Made by a program: the position numbers and the translations under genes. From JAUVYV01 sp964394625 (lineage in GTDB: Bacteria > Planctomycetota > Phycisphaerae > Sedimentisphaerales > Anaerobacaceae), in the NCBI GenBank assembly GCA_964394625.1, contig CAYMYK010000014.1, positions 1 to 24,297 on the forward strand: DNA of 24,297 nucleotides. The letters run 5' to 3'. Under the pieces are notes generated by a model, which saw nothing but the letters and a program-made list of their open reading frames with translations, was not told the DNA's origin and ran no database searches. Of this stretch, positions 13,872 through 22,111 are shown piece by piece. Numbering within the stretch: position 1 is the first letter of the stretch; every line of letters begins with the position of its first letter.

Positions 13872-16800
13872 ATGAAAAGCATTGTTTTTGGGTTTGCAAT
13901 TACCATTGCACTGTTTTTTTGCGCCGGTGAGGGGATTTGCAGCGACAGGGACGGGTGGGCGAAAGGCGGGGGCGAATTCGCTAATCCGGCCTCTCGGGCG
14001 GAGAAGGTACGCGAATTGGCCGATAGCAGCCGAGAGGCGAAGGCGGCGGCGCAGCGCAAAGCCGCGATGTTCGGCTGGCAAATCAGCGGCCGGGCAAAAC
14101 GCGGTATTTTTGTGCTGATGCGGCTGAAAAACGGGATGCCCCTCTACAGGATAACGAACAACGTCAACGCGGCGATTTCGACCGGTGCGAATCTTGTCCG
14201 CGATACCGCCCCGTTCAGCGTGAACGGCAGCGGATTGACGCTCGGGATATGGGACGGCGGCGCAGTATTGGCGAGCCACCAGGAGTTCGGCTCCAGGGTG
14301 ACGGTGATGGACGGGGCGTCGTCGCTTTATCACGCGACACACGTTGCCGGGACAATCGGGGCCGCAGGAGTGGACCCGCAGGCGCTGGGGATGGCGCCCA
14401 GTGTAAGTATCGACAGTTACGAGTGGACGTCGGACACATCGGAAATGGCCGACAGGGCGGCATCATATCCGGATGAAACGGGCAAGATATATCTATCCAA
14501 CCACTCCTACGGGATAGTAACCGGCTGGGACACGGGCAGCTACTCGGGCAATTACGGACCCCACTGGTTCGGGGCAAGGGGCGACCGCGAAGACGAAGGT
14601 TTCGGCCAGTACGGCTACGATGCGGCGACGTGGGACTCGATTTGCTGCTCGGCCCCGTACTATCTGCCGTTCAAATCGGCCGGCAACGACAGAACCGACA
14701 AGGCGCCCCCCGACGGGGCAACTTTTTATTACTATCGCGGGACGTGGCACTCGAAAATCTACGACAGCAACACAGGCCCTTACGATGACGGCTGGGACAA
14801 CGGCGGCTTCGATACGATTGCATACGAGGGCAATGCGAAGAACATAATGACGGTCGGTGCGGTAAGCGACGCGGTTCAGGCGGGGGTGCGCAGCGTTTCG
14901 GCTGCGACGATGGCCTCGTTCAGCACGTGGGGGCCGACGGACGACGGGCGGGTCAAGCCGGACATCGTGGCCAACGGCATTGGTCTTTATTCATCCACGG
15001 ATTCGAGCGATTCAAGCTACGCGACCTATTCGGGCACGAGCATGGCATCGCCGGATGCGGCGGGCGGCGCCGTGCTGCTTATCGCATATTACAACCAACT
15101 GTTCCCGGGCCAGGCGATGCGGGCGAGCACATTGAAGGCACTCATCATACATACCGCCGACGATATGGGCAACGCCGGGCCGGACTACAGCTTCGGGTGG
15201 GGGCTGATGAACGTAAAAGCGGCCGCCGAGCAGATAAAGGACCACAACGACTATATGCCGGCGTACAAAATTGTCGAAGGGCTTCTGGATGCGGACAATC
15301 CGAACGACTCGTACAGCTTTGTGTGGGACGGCAACAGCCCCGTCAGGGCGACGTTGTGCTGGACGGACCCGGCGGCCGCTACGCTTAAAGATCTTGACAA
15401 CCCGTCACCACGGCTTATCAACGACCTGGATTTGCGTATTGTCGCACCGGGTGGTCTGACAACTTATTACCCATACGTACTTGACCCGGCCGGCCCCACA
15501 AATCCGGCTGCCACCGGCGACAATATACTCGATAACGTAGAGCAGGTTCTAATCGCCTCGCCGAGCGAGCCGGGCGGTTACACTGTAACCGTAAGTCATA
15601 AGGGCGCTTTAACAGACGGATTACAGTATTACTCACTGATTATAAGCGGCCAGCACGCTGTACCGCCCGCTGCGGGGACGGTGACGCTCGACGATGAGCT
15701 TTACTCGTGCAGCGACATACTGGGTATAGAAATCGAGGACGGTGACCTGGCGTGGACGGGCAGTGCGACTGTTGTGCTGACTACGAGCGGGCTGGATTCG
15801 GAAACGGTGCTCCTGGACGAGGACCCGATGTCACCGGGTGTTTTTGCGGGGACGATTGCGACAAGCCCGAATGCCGTCAGCGTCGAGGACGGCATGCTTG
15901 AGGCGGGACACGGGGACGTTATTACAGCGAGCTACGAGGACAGCGACGACGGGACGGGCAATCCGGCCCAGGTGACGGACACGGCGACGGCGGACTGTCA
16001 AGGCCCTGTGATTTTGAATATCGAGGTTGCGAATATAACAAGCAGCGCAGCGACGGTGTTATTCGAGACGAATGAGCCGGCCTTTGCGAGCGTCAGTTAT
16101 GGGTTGTCCTGCGGGGGGCCTAACGCCGTCACCATAAACGGGGCGGTACCGCAAACGAATCACAGTTTTCAGCTTAGCGGGCTGGTTCCGGAAACGGATT
16201 ACTACTTCGAGCTGGCCGCAGCGGACGAGGTAAATAACGTAACGATAGAAGACAACGCCGGGGCGTGCTATCAGTTTATGACGACATCGAAGCCAGCGGA
16301 GATTTACGTACCGGATGATTACAATACCATTCAGCAGGCGGTGGCCTCGGCCGTTGACGGCAACGTTATTATAGTAGCGGACGGGCTGTACAGCGGCCCA
16401 AACAACCGTGACATAGATTTCGGCGGCAAGGCGATTACGGTGATGAGCGAGAACGGGCCTGCAAACTGTATAATCGATTGTGAAAGCATCGGCCGGGCCT
16501 TCTATTTTCACAGCGGTGAAGCCAGAAGCAGCATCGTCAGCGGCTTTACCATCAGAAACGGACAGGCATCCGAAGGCGGCGCGATTTACTGCAAGTCAAG
16601 CAGTCCTGTCATCGCCGGCTGCCGCCTGGAGCTAAACTCGGCCGACTACGGGGGCGGGCTGTATGTAGAGGACTGCAACAGCCCCGGTCCGCTGCTGAAA
16701 AACTGCATCATTAGCCAAAACTCGGCGGCCTATTTCGGCGGCGCCGTTTGCTGTTCGGGCAGTGAACTGAGCATAAGCAACTGTACTTTCAGTTTGAACT

Positions 16801-17438
16801 CGGCGGGCAACGAAGGCGGCGCAATCACAGGTTACTACAGCAGCAGCGTGGATGTATCTAACAGCATTTTGTGGGGCAATACGGCTGCAGCGGGGGCCGA
16901 GATTGCCCTTTTTGGTGTTTCAAACCCGTCTTCGATACGGCTGTCGTACTGCGATGTGAAAGGCGGGGCCGAAGGGGCGGACGTGAGCGAGAACTGTCTG
17001 CTGCTGTGGGGGCCGGGCAGTATTGCGGCTGAGCCGGATTTTGCAAGTGCGAATATGGGCGACTATCATTTGCGTTCTTCGGCCGGGCGCTGGCAGACGA
17101 GTACGGCCGGCTGGGTCAGCGATGCCCGGACAAGCCCCTGTGTCGATGCGGGCAATCCGGGCTGCGGCTTAGGCGACGAGCCGGGCGACGCCAACAACGT
17201 TCGTATCAACATTGGGGCATACGGGGGAACGCCCGAGGCGAGCAAGTCCCCGGCCGGCTGGGCCAGTCGCAGTGATTTGACCAACGACCGGGCGGTGGAC
17301 ACAGGAGACACAGCCGTATTTGCCGAATACTGGCTGACTGGCGGCGAGTGCCTGGCCGGCGACATCGACCGCAGCGGCTACGTAGATTCAGCCGATTTTG
17401 CGGCCTTCGCCGCCAACTGGCACTGGACGGGCGAATAA
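13872..17438 (+). CDS. Secreted subtilisin-like (S8) protease with Fn3-like, beta-helix and dockerin-like domains
   Basis: 1188 residues from the ATG at 13872 (GGAGTGG just upstream; the frame is open further up only because it is antisense to ileS). A signal peptide spans residues 1-24 (MKSIVFGFAITIALFFCAGE start). The S8 domain (about 110-450) has Asp128 in LGIWDGG, His157 in HATHVAGTIGA, oxyanion Asn272 in SAGNDR and Ser390 in YSGTSMASPDAAGG. Then a jelly-roll region (about 456-595), an Ig-like repeat (596-710), an Fn3-like domain (712-810), a right-handed beta-helix (810-1100) opening with YVPDDYNTIQQAV, and two EF-hand, dockerin-like repeats (about 1130-1186; GDIDRSGYVDSADFAAFAAN). The triad is complete, so it should be active outside the inner membrane; the C-terminal parts suggest binding to a polymer or surface. 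Role of the dockerin-like end is uncertain, since no cohesin is seen here. Confidence 0.9.
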   Translation: MKSIVFGFAITIALFFCAGEGICSDRDGWAKGGGEFANPASRAEKVRELADSSREAKAAAQRKAAMFGWQISGRAKRGIFVLMRLKNGMPLYRITNNVNAAISTGANLVRDTAPFSVNGSGLTLGIWDGGAVLASHQEFGSRVTVMDGASSLYHATHVAGTIGAAGVDPQALGMAPSVSIDSYEWTSDTSEMADRAASYPDETGKIYLSNHSYGIVTGWDTGSYSGNYGPHWFGARGDREDEGFGQYGYDAATWDSICCSAPYYLPFKSAGNDRTDKAPPDGATFYYYRGTWHSKIYDSNTGPYDDGWDNGGFDTIAYEGNAKNIMTVGAVSDAVQAGVRSVSAATMASFSTWGPTDDGRVKPDIVANGIGLYSSTDSSDSSYATYSGTSMASPDAAGGAVLLIAYYNQLFPGQAMRASTLKALIIHTADDMGNAGPDYSFGWGLMNVKAAAEQIKDHNDYMPAYKIVEGLLDADNPNDSYSFVWDGNSPVRATLCWTDPAAATLKDLDNPSPRLINDLDLRIVAPGGLTTYYPYVLDPAGPTNPAATGDNILDNVEQVLIASPSEPGGYTVTVSHKGALTDGLQYYSLIISGQHAVPPAAGTVTLDDELYSCSDILGIEIEDGDLAWTGSATVVLTTSGLDSETVLLDEDPMSPGVFAGTIATSPNAVSVEDGMLEAGHGDVITASYEDSDDGTGNPAQVTDTATADCQGPVILNIEVANITSSAATVLFETNEPAFASVSYGLSCGGPNAVTINGAVPQTNHSFQLSGLVPETDYYFELAAADEVNNVTIEDNAGACYQFMTTSKPAEIYVPDDYNTIQQAVASAVDGNVIIVADGLYSGPNNRDIDFGGKAITVMSENGPANCIIDCESIGRAFYFHSGEARSSIVSGFTIRNGQASEGGAIYCKSSSPVIAGCRLELNSADYGGGLYVEDCNSPGPLLKNCIISQNSAAYFGGAVCCSGSELSISNCTFSLNSAGNEGGAITGYYSSSVDVSNSILWGNTAAAGAEIALFGVSNPSSIRLSYCDVKGGAEGADVSENCLLLWGPGSIAAEPDFASANMGDYHLRSSAGRWQTSTAGWVSDARTSPCVDAGNPGCGLGDEPGDANNVRINIGAYGGTPEASKSPAGWASRSDLTNDRAVDTGDTAVFAEYWLTGGECLAGDIDRSGYVDSADFAAFAANWHWTGE

Positions 17439-17440
17439 AA

Positions 17441-17510
17441 CAGCCGGTTTGCGTATATGGCTGCTCCGGCTGGACAGGCACAGTTGCGGGGCTGAAAAAT
17501 TATAATTTTT
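17441..17510 (+). terminator. Possible terminator region after the subtilase gene
   Basis: CAGCCGG (17441-17447) can pair with CCGGCTG (17466-17472), and a perfect 16-bp AT palindrome (17495-17510) runs into extra T residues. Neither has the full GC-stem plus adjacent T-tract form, so termination is only possible. The AT palindrome also sits directly upstream of the next -35 box, where an UP element would be. Confidence 0.3.
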
Positions 17511-17513
17511 TTG

Positions 17514-17543
17514 TTGCATTTTTAACGGCAAAGGCGGTACAAT
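17514..17543 (+). promoter_or_regulatory. Promoter of the beta-helix/propeller gene
   Basis: TTGCAT (17514-17519), an 18-nt spacer and TACAAT (17538-17543), with an AT-rich block immediately upstream. The start would be near 17550, leaving a leader of about 88 nt before the ATG at 17638. Confidence 0.45.
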
Positions 17544-17558
17544 AGTTATTATAGAAAA

Positions 17559-17605
17559 GCGAATTGCCGGGGGGCTGAGGAGAAATCCTCTTGAATTCGC
17601 GAATT
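17559..17605 (+). promoter_or_regulatory. Structured 5' leader with nested stem and GAAA tetraloop
   Basis: GCGAATT (17559-17565) can pair with AATTCGC (17594-17600), enclosing GAGGA (17577-17581) - GAAA - TCCTC (17586-17590), a stem closed by a GNRA tetraloop. AATTCGCGAATT (17594-17605) is itself a 12-bp palindrome offering an alternative fold. The element lies in the predicted leader, about 35 nt before the ribosome site of the beta-helix/propeller gene. No known riboswitch class is recognised. Confidence 0.35.
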
Positions 17606-17637
17606 GCGCTTTTTGACTTGCGAATCGAGGTGGAAAA

Positions 17638-20600
17638 ATGAAGGCAGCGGGATACGGAGCGGTCGTCAATCGCGGGCTGGTTGTCGGTTTTTTGGTTCTT
17701 TTTGCTGTTATGCCGTGCGCCGGGCGGCTGATAACGGTGGATGACGACGGCCCGGCCGATTTCAACACTATCCAGGCCGCAATAGACAATGCAAGCACCG
17801 GCGATACGGTCGTCGTTGCGCCCGGCAGATACACAGGCCAGGGCAACTTCAACATCAGCTTTATGTCTAAGGCGATTACGGTTCGCAGCACCGAGCCGAA
17901 CGACCCCTGCGTGGTTGCCGCTACGGTCGTGGACTGCAACAACGGCGGCACCGGCTTTATTCTCACGTATAGTGCCGACGCAAACCGCGCCCTGCAGGGG
18001 CTTACTATAATCAATGGGTCCGCGAGCAAAGGCGGTGCGATAAGCTGGGCGGGCGAGGGGATGATTTCCAACTGTGTAATCAGCAACTGCCGGGCCGGCG
18101 CCGGCGGCGGCATCTTCATAAGCGGTATCTTGCCCGAACCAACGGCGGGGCCTACTATAAGCAACTGCGTTATCAAGAGCAATATAGCAAACAGCTTGAA
18201 TGGTGGAGGCGGAATTTATTGTAAGTGGGTCTGTGCAACGATTATCGATTGTGAAATAGCCGGCAACTATGCGGCGCTCAGCGGGGGCGGCATTTACTCA
18301 GATGGAATCTCTACAATCACAAGGTGCATTATCAGCGGCAACCGTGCCGACGTTACACAGAACAATGAAGGCGGTGGTGGTATTTTCTGTCTCAAGGGAG
18401 GCGCATTGATAACGGATTGCCTCATAGAGAACAACTCCGCTTTCAACGGGGGCGGGATATTCACGCCGATGTATCTTACGGGGGGCAGGATACGACCACC
18501 ATTGCCGCCGGAGAAACAGAAGACAATAATCAGAGACTGCATTGTAAGGGAAAATATTGCTACAGACCGGGGTGCGGGGATATTTTGCAGCAATAGCGGC
18601 GGGCCGGACTATATAACGGGGTGCAGGATTCACGGCAACAGAGTGGAGCAAGGCGACGGTGGCGGGGCATTCTGTGAGATGTATAGCAGCGGCTTCTTTG
18701 CGAATTGCATATTCAGCGGAAATACCGCTGTCAACGGCGGCGGCCTGTACAGTGAGCAAGTCGTCGGCGACCCGCAGATAACGAACTGTACGTACAGCGG
18801 TAATGTGGCAACTGTTGAGGGCGGCGGTCTGTGGATGGTGAAGCCGTGGGTGGTGAATAGTATTTTCTGGGGCAATACAGCCGGTTCCGGCAGCATCGCC
18901 GATGCCCAGTTAACCGCCGTGGAAAACGAAGACGTCGAGTTTAACTGCATCCAGGACGACGACTCGAACGATGCGATTGTGCCGTTCGGCTCCGAAGACA
19001 ACAACAATATCGACGAGGACCCGATGTTCGTGAGCAATCCCGATGACGGCGGCGACGGCTGGGGCGACAACCCGGAGACGCCGGGTATAGACGAGGGGGC
19101 GAACGACGACTATGGCGATTTGCATCTGCGAAAGTGCTCGCCCTGTATCAATGCCGGGCCCGCCGGCTGGGTAAGTGAACCTAATTCGGTTGATATAGAT
19201 GGGCAGGAGCGGATAATCGGTCCCGCGGTGGATATGGGAGCGGATGAGTATTCGCCGATGATAGTAGTAACGCGGCCGCAGGCGGGTGAGGTCTGGGCGG
19301 CAGGGAGCAATCGCAAGATTGAGTGGTACAGTCACGACGTATGTGGTGTGGATGTTTTGTTCAGCGGCGACGGCGGCGGCGACTGGCAGGTTATTGCCGG
19401 CGGTGTCAGTGGTGTGAGCAGTTATATGTGGGATGTACCGATGGGGGTGGATTCGAATGAGTGTGTTGTGCGGGTTGAACCCGGTGACGGGAATGTGACT
19501 GCAAGGATTGTGAACAGCGGCATATTTTCGGTAAGGCCTTATCCGCAGCGGCCCTGGTCGCCGCCTGGCCTTGCCCGAAGGGACAGAAGCCCGGGTGCGG
19601 TAACGGGCGTCAGCAGCGGGCCTGAGATTGGATGTGTTCAGTGGACGTTCGAGACAGACGGTGCTGTGTGGTCGGCTGTGACCGTCGGTGGCAGTAATAT
19701 CGACAGTCGGTTGTATGTGGGAAGCGAAGACGGCAAGGTCTATGGGCTGAACTTCAATGGTAAGTTTCTTTGGAGTTATGACGCTAACACGGCATTTGTC
19801 GGTTCGCCGGCTGTGGGATATTTCGGGATGCTTTATGCCGGCGGCGAGGACGGCTGGCTTTATGCCCTGGATAAGCAGGGCCGGCTTCGCTGGACGTTTA
19901 CAACGGGTGAAGGGATATATTCGTCGGCAATGGTATCGGGCGAGGGACAGATATACGCAGGTTCGCAGGATGGCGTATTATATTCGCTGGCCGGTGACGG
20001 CAGTGAGCTTTGGAGTTTTGAGACGGCCGGGCTGGGCAAACTAAAGGGGGTGATTTTTGCAACGCCGGTATTGGGCGCCGACGGCAGTGTTTATGTGGCG
20101 GGGTTGTATGACCCGAATCTTTATGCCCTTCAGCCCGACGGTGAGGTGAAGTGGGTATGCAATTTCGACAGGCCGGTGGACCCGGGTGATGCGAGCAAGG
20201 GCAAAATCGGCGGCTGGCCATTTGCGTCGCCTGCGGTGGGGCAGGACGGTACGATATACCAGACGCTTTTGTATGACAGTCATCTTTATGCGATAGATGC
20301 GAATGACGGTGGTATTGTGTGGGCGACGGATTTGGCGGATGTATCCAGCGGCTTCTTCGAGCCGAATTACGTTCAGGATTACTGCGGAGCGGACGGCTGG
20401 TCGTCGCCGGTGGTCAGCCCCGACGAAACGATATATGTTAGCTTTGACGACCCGTACCTGCGAGCGGTGTCACCTGACGGAGAGATTATATGGGTTAAGT
20501 GTTTTGGGACGGTCGGCGGCTTTACGCTGACGGTTGACAGAGAGGATAAGGTTTATGCTGCAAGCGACGACGGATTTGTCTATGTTGTGAACAGCGACGG

Positions 20601-20952
20601 TGAGCAGCTCGGCCGGTTTGAAGGTGAGGGGATGCTGAGCTATCTGGTGATAGTGCGTGATGATTTGCTTGTAGTGAGCGATTCGAATAACCGGGTATGG
20701 GCGATTGGAGAGCGTGGATGTGACGGGCGCAGGTTGGCTCTTCACAGCCCGGCGGATATAGACGGCGACCGGGCTGTGGGATACGGCGACCTTGTGCTGC
20801 TGTCAGGGAACTGGCTTAGCGGGCCGGCTGGTAAGCAGAATCAGGATTGGCAGGGACGTGAAATTTCTTTCAACGGTGACGTAAACCGGGATATGTATGT
20901 CAACTTCCGGGATTTTGCCCTACTGGCGGGAAAATGGATGGATGGCTTTTAG
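17638..20952 (+). CDS. Secreted beta-helix / Kre9-like / PQQ-type beta-propeller protein with dockerin-like C terminus
   Basis: 1104 residues; GAGGTGG stands just before the ATG. Signal peptide 1-29 (MKAAG start, ends VMPCAG). Residues 31-500 form a right-handed parallel beta-helix opening with LITVDDDGPADFNTIQAAID; its rungs repeat a pattern I-x-x-C-x-I-x-x-N (ISNCVIKSN, IIDCEIAGN, ITRCIISGN, ITDCLIENN, IRDCIVREN, ITGCRIHGN, FANCIFSGN), closing with NSIFWGNTA and a DMGADEY cap. About 542-630 is a Kre9/KNH-like Ig domain (VTRPQAGEVWAAGSNRKIEW). About 670-1035 holds eight YxGxxDGxLYAL-type repeats ending in W (for example YAGGEDGWLYALDKQGRLRW), a PQQ-like propeller. Two dockerin-like EF-hands end the protein (DIDGDRAVGYGDL and GDVNRDMYVNFRDF). 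It should be exported; binding to polysaccharide or a partner is inferred. No catalytic site is recognised. Confidence 0.85.
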   Translation: MKAAGYGAVVNRGLVVGFLVLFAVMPCAGRLITVDDDGPADFNTIQAAIDNASTGDTVVVAPGRYTGQGNFNISFMSKAITVRSTEPNDPCVVAATVVDCNNGGTGFILTYSADANRALQGLTIINGSASKGGAISWAGEGMISNCVISNCRAGAGGGIFISGILPEPTAGPTISNCVIKSNIANSLNGGGGIYCKWVCATIIDCEIAGNYAALSGGGIYSDGISTITRCIISGNRADVTQNNEGGGGIFCLKGGALITDCLIENNSAFNGGGIFTPMYLTGGRIRPPLPPEKQKTIIRDCIVRENIATDRGAGIFCSNSGGPDYITGCRIHGNRVEQGDGGGAFCEMYSSGFFANCIFSGNTAVNGGGLYSEQVVGDPQITNCTYSGNVATVEGGGLWMVKPWVVNSIFWGNTAGSGSIADAQLTAVENEDVEFNCIQDDDSNDAIVPFGSEDNNNIDEDPMFVSNPDDGGDGWGDNPETPGIDEGANDDYGDLHLRKCSPCINAGPAGWVSEPNSVDIDGQERIIGPAVDMGADEYSPMIVVTRPQAGEVWAAGSNRKIEWYSHDVCGVDVLFSGDGGGDWQVIAGGVSGVSSYMWDVPMGVDSNECVVRVEPGDGNVTARIVNSGIFSVRPYPQRPWSPPGLARRDRSPGAVTGVSSGPEIGCVQWTFETDGAVWSAVTVGGSNIDSRLYVGSEDGKVYGLNFNGKFLWSYDANTAFVGSPAVGYFGMLYAGGEDGWLYALDKQGRLRWTFTTGEGIYSSAMVSGEGQIYAGSQDGVLYSLAGDGSELWSFETAGLGKLKGVIFATPVLGADGSVYVAGLYDPNLYALQPDGEVKWVCNFDRPVDPGDASKGKIGGWPFASPAVGQDGTIYQTLLYDSHLYAIDANDGGIVWATDLADVSSGFFEPNYVQDYCGADGWSSPVVSPDETIYVSFDDPYLRAVSPDGEIIWVKCFGTVGGFTLTVDREDKVYAASDDGFVYVVNSDGEQLGRFEGEGMLSYLVIVRDDLLVVSDSNNRVWAIGERGCDGRRLALHSPADIDGDRAVGYGDLVLLSGNWLSGPAGKQNQDWQGREISFNGDVNRDMYVNFRDFALLAGKWMDGF

Positions 20953-21007
20953 AAAGAATGAACCGGCGGCCGGGTACGCCGATGAGTAAATGAGAGGTGA
21001 AGGAATT

Positions 21008-21874
21008 ATGAAAGCGAGTGCAGGTTTTACAAGAAGAGATGTGATAGTGATTGTAGGATGCGTGGTGTTTGCGTTGTTGAACCTACAGGCGCTGAGTGCG
21101 GGCGGGCGTGGACGTGCGAAGCAGGCGGTATGTTCGGCGAATTTGCGTCGATGGGGTGACGGATTCGAGATGTACACAAATGACCACAACAACTGCCTTA
21201 TGGAGGGTTGGGTAGGACACGGCTTTAGTACGAAGGCGGGTTGGGTATGGGACTGGGCACTGGAGCCGTACGTCGGCAAGATGAATAAGCTTCTGCTTTG
21301 TCCGGAGGCGATTGAGCCGATGAGTCCTTACGGCAACGGCAAATATCCAAATCATGCAGCGTGGTATATCCAAGACGGCAGTAAAGGCGGAATTAATATG
21401 ACGGGGTGGGGCTTCAGGGTAGGAGATTGCGGCAGCTACGGAGTGAACAGGTACATTTATAACACGCCGCCGGATTCTGCTGGCCGGCCGAGAACTTCTC
21501 TGTGGCACAACCCTGATGTGCAGGGACGGAACTGGAAGGTTGCAAACGTAGCAGGTGCGGCGAATGTGCCTGTGCTTGCCGGCGCCACCTGGGTCGGGGG
21601 CAATCCGGACCAGACCGACAGCCCATTAGGTTTAGGCCAGGGTGATATGAAAACGTTCATAATAGACCGCCACGACGGAGGGATAAATATGCTCTTTATG
21701 GACTGGTCCGTGCGGCACGTCCGGCTGAAGTGCCTGTGGACATTAAAATGGCACCGGCAATGGAACACGTGCAATGTGTGGACGCCCTGCGGCGGCGTTG
21801 AGAAAGATGATTGGCCGGACGTGGACTGGCCCGTTTCGTGGTGGTCAATGCCGGAGTGTGTTGATTTCTTTTAA
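21008..21874 (+). CDS. H-X9-DG-type pseudopilin-like protein
   Basis: 288 residues from the ATG at 21008; an ATG 18 nt upstream (20990) is in frame, but AGAGGTGAAGGA lies inside that extension and serves as ribosome site for 21008. The N terminus MKASAGFTRRDVIVIVG has a prepilin-like cleavage site G6|F7 with Asp, not Glu, at +5, followed by a hydrophobic helix and ANLRRWGDGFEMYTNDHNN, the typical continuation in planctomycetal pseudopilin-like proteins. Near the C terminus, DRHDGGINMLFMDWSVR is the family's H-x-GG-x-N..F-x-D motif with Trp-Ser in place of Gly-His. Tail LWTLKWHRQWNTCN recurs in decayed form at 21889-21957. The gene begins 55 nt after the beta-helix/propeller gene and is probably in the same operon. 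Such proteins are thought to be processed and exported by a type II/IV-like machinery; function is unknown. Confidence 0.8.
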   Translation: MKASAGFTRRDVIVIVGCVVFALLNLQALSAGGRGRAKQAVCSANLRRWGDGFEMYTNDHNNCLMEGWVGHGFSTKAGWVWDWALEPYVGKMNKLLLCPEAIEPMSPYGNGKYPNHAAWYIQDGSKGGINMTGWGFRVGDCGSYGVNRYIYNTPPDSAGRPRTSLWHNPDVQGRNWKVANVAGAANVPVLAGATWVGGNPDQTDSPLGLGQGDMKTFIIDRHDGGINMLFMDWSVRHVRLKCLWTLKWHRQWNTCNVWTPCGGVEKDDWPDVDWPVSWWSMPECVDFF

Positions 21875-21888
21875 CAGGGTGAAATGGT

Positions 21889-22108
21889 TTTGGGACATTG
21901 AAGAGGCATCGCAAGTTTAATACGTGTAACCGCTGAACACAGTGCGGCGGCGCTGAGCCGAACGGGGCTATCAGGTGGATGACGAAACTCGGCCAGGTGG
22001 GCGGCTTTACGCTTAGCGTTGACAGCGGCGGCTGATGTAAACAGGGATTTGCATATCAGCCGGGCGGACCTTACGGCGCTGGCGGAACAGTGGATGCGAG
22101 AGGAGTAA
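21889..22108 (+). pseudogene. Chimeric remnant: pseudopilin tail + propeller blade + dockerin end
   Basis: One reading frame from 21889 gives TLKRHRKFNTCNR, a TGA where the intact pseudopilin has Trp (TGG), then TQCGGAE; 14 of 24 positions match the tail of the pseudopilin at 21008. The same frame continues directly as PNGAIRWMTKLGQVGGFTLS, matching the sixth propeller blade of the 1104-residue protein (12 of 23 positions), and stops at 22033-22035. A shift of +1 near 22030 opens ADVNRDLHISRADLTALAEQ to the TAA at 22106-22108, matching the second dockerin-like repeat. The order tail-blade-dockerin shows two genes of the array collapsed by deletion and frameshift. Its last codons (GAG GAG) double as the ribosome site for the next gene at 22112. 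Confidence 0.8.
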
Positions 22109-22111
22109 ATT

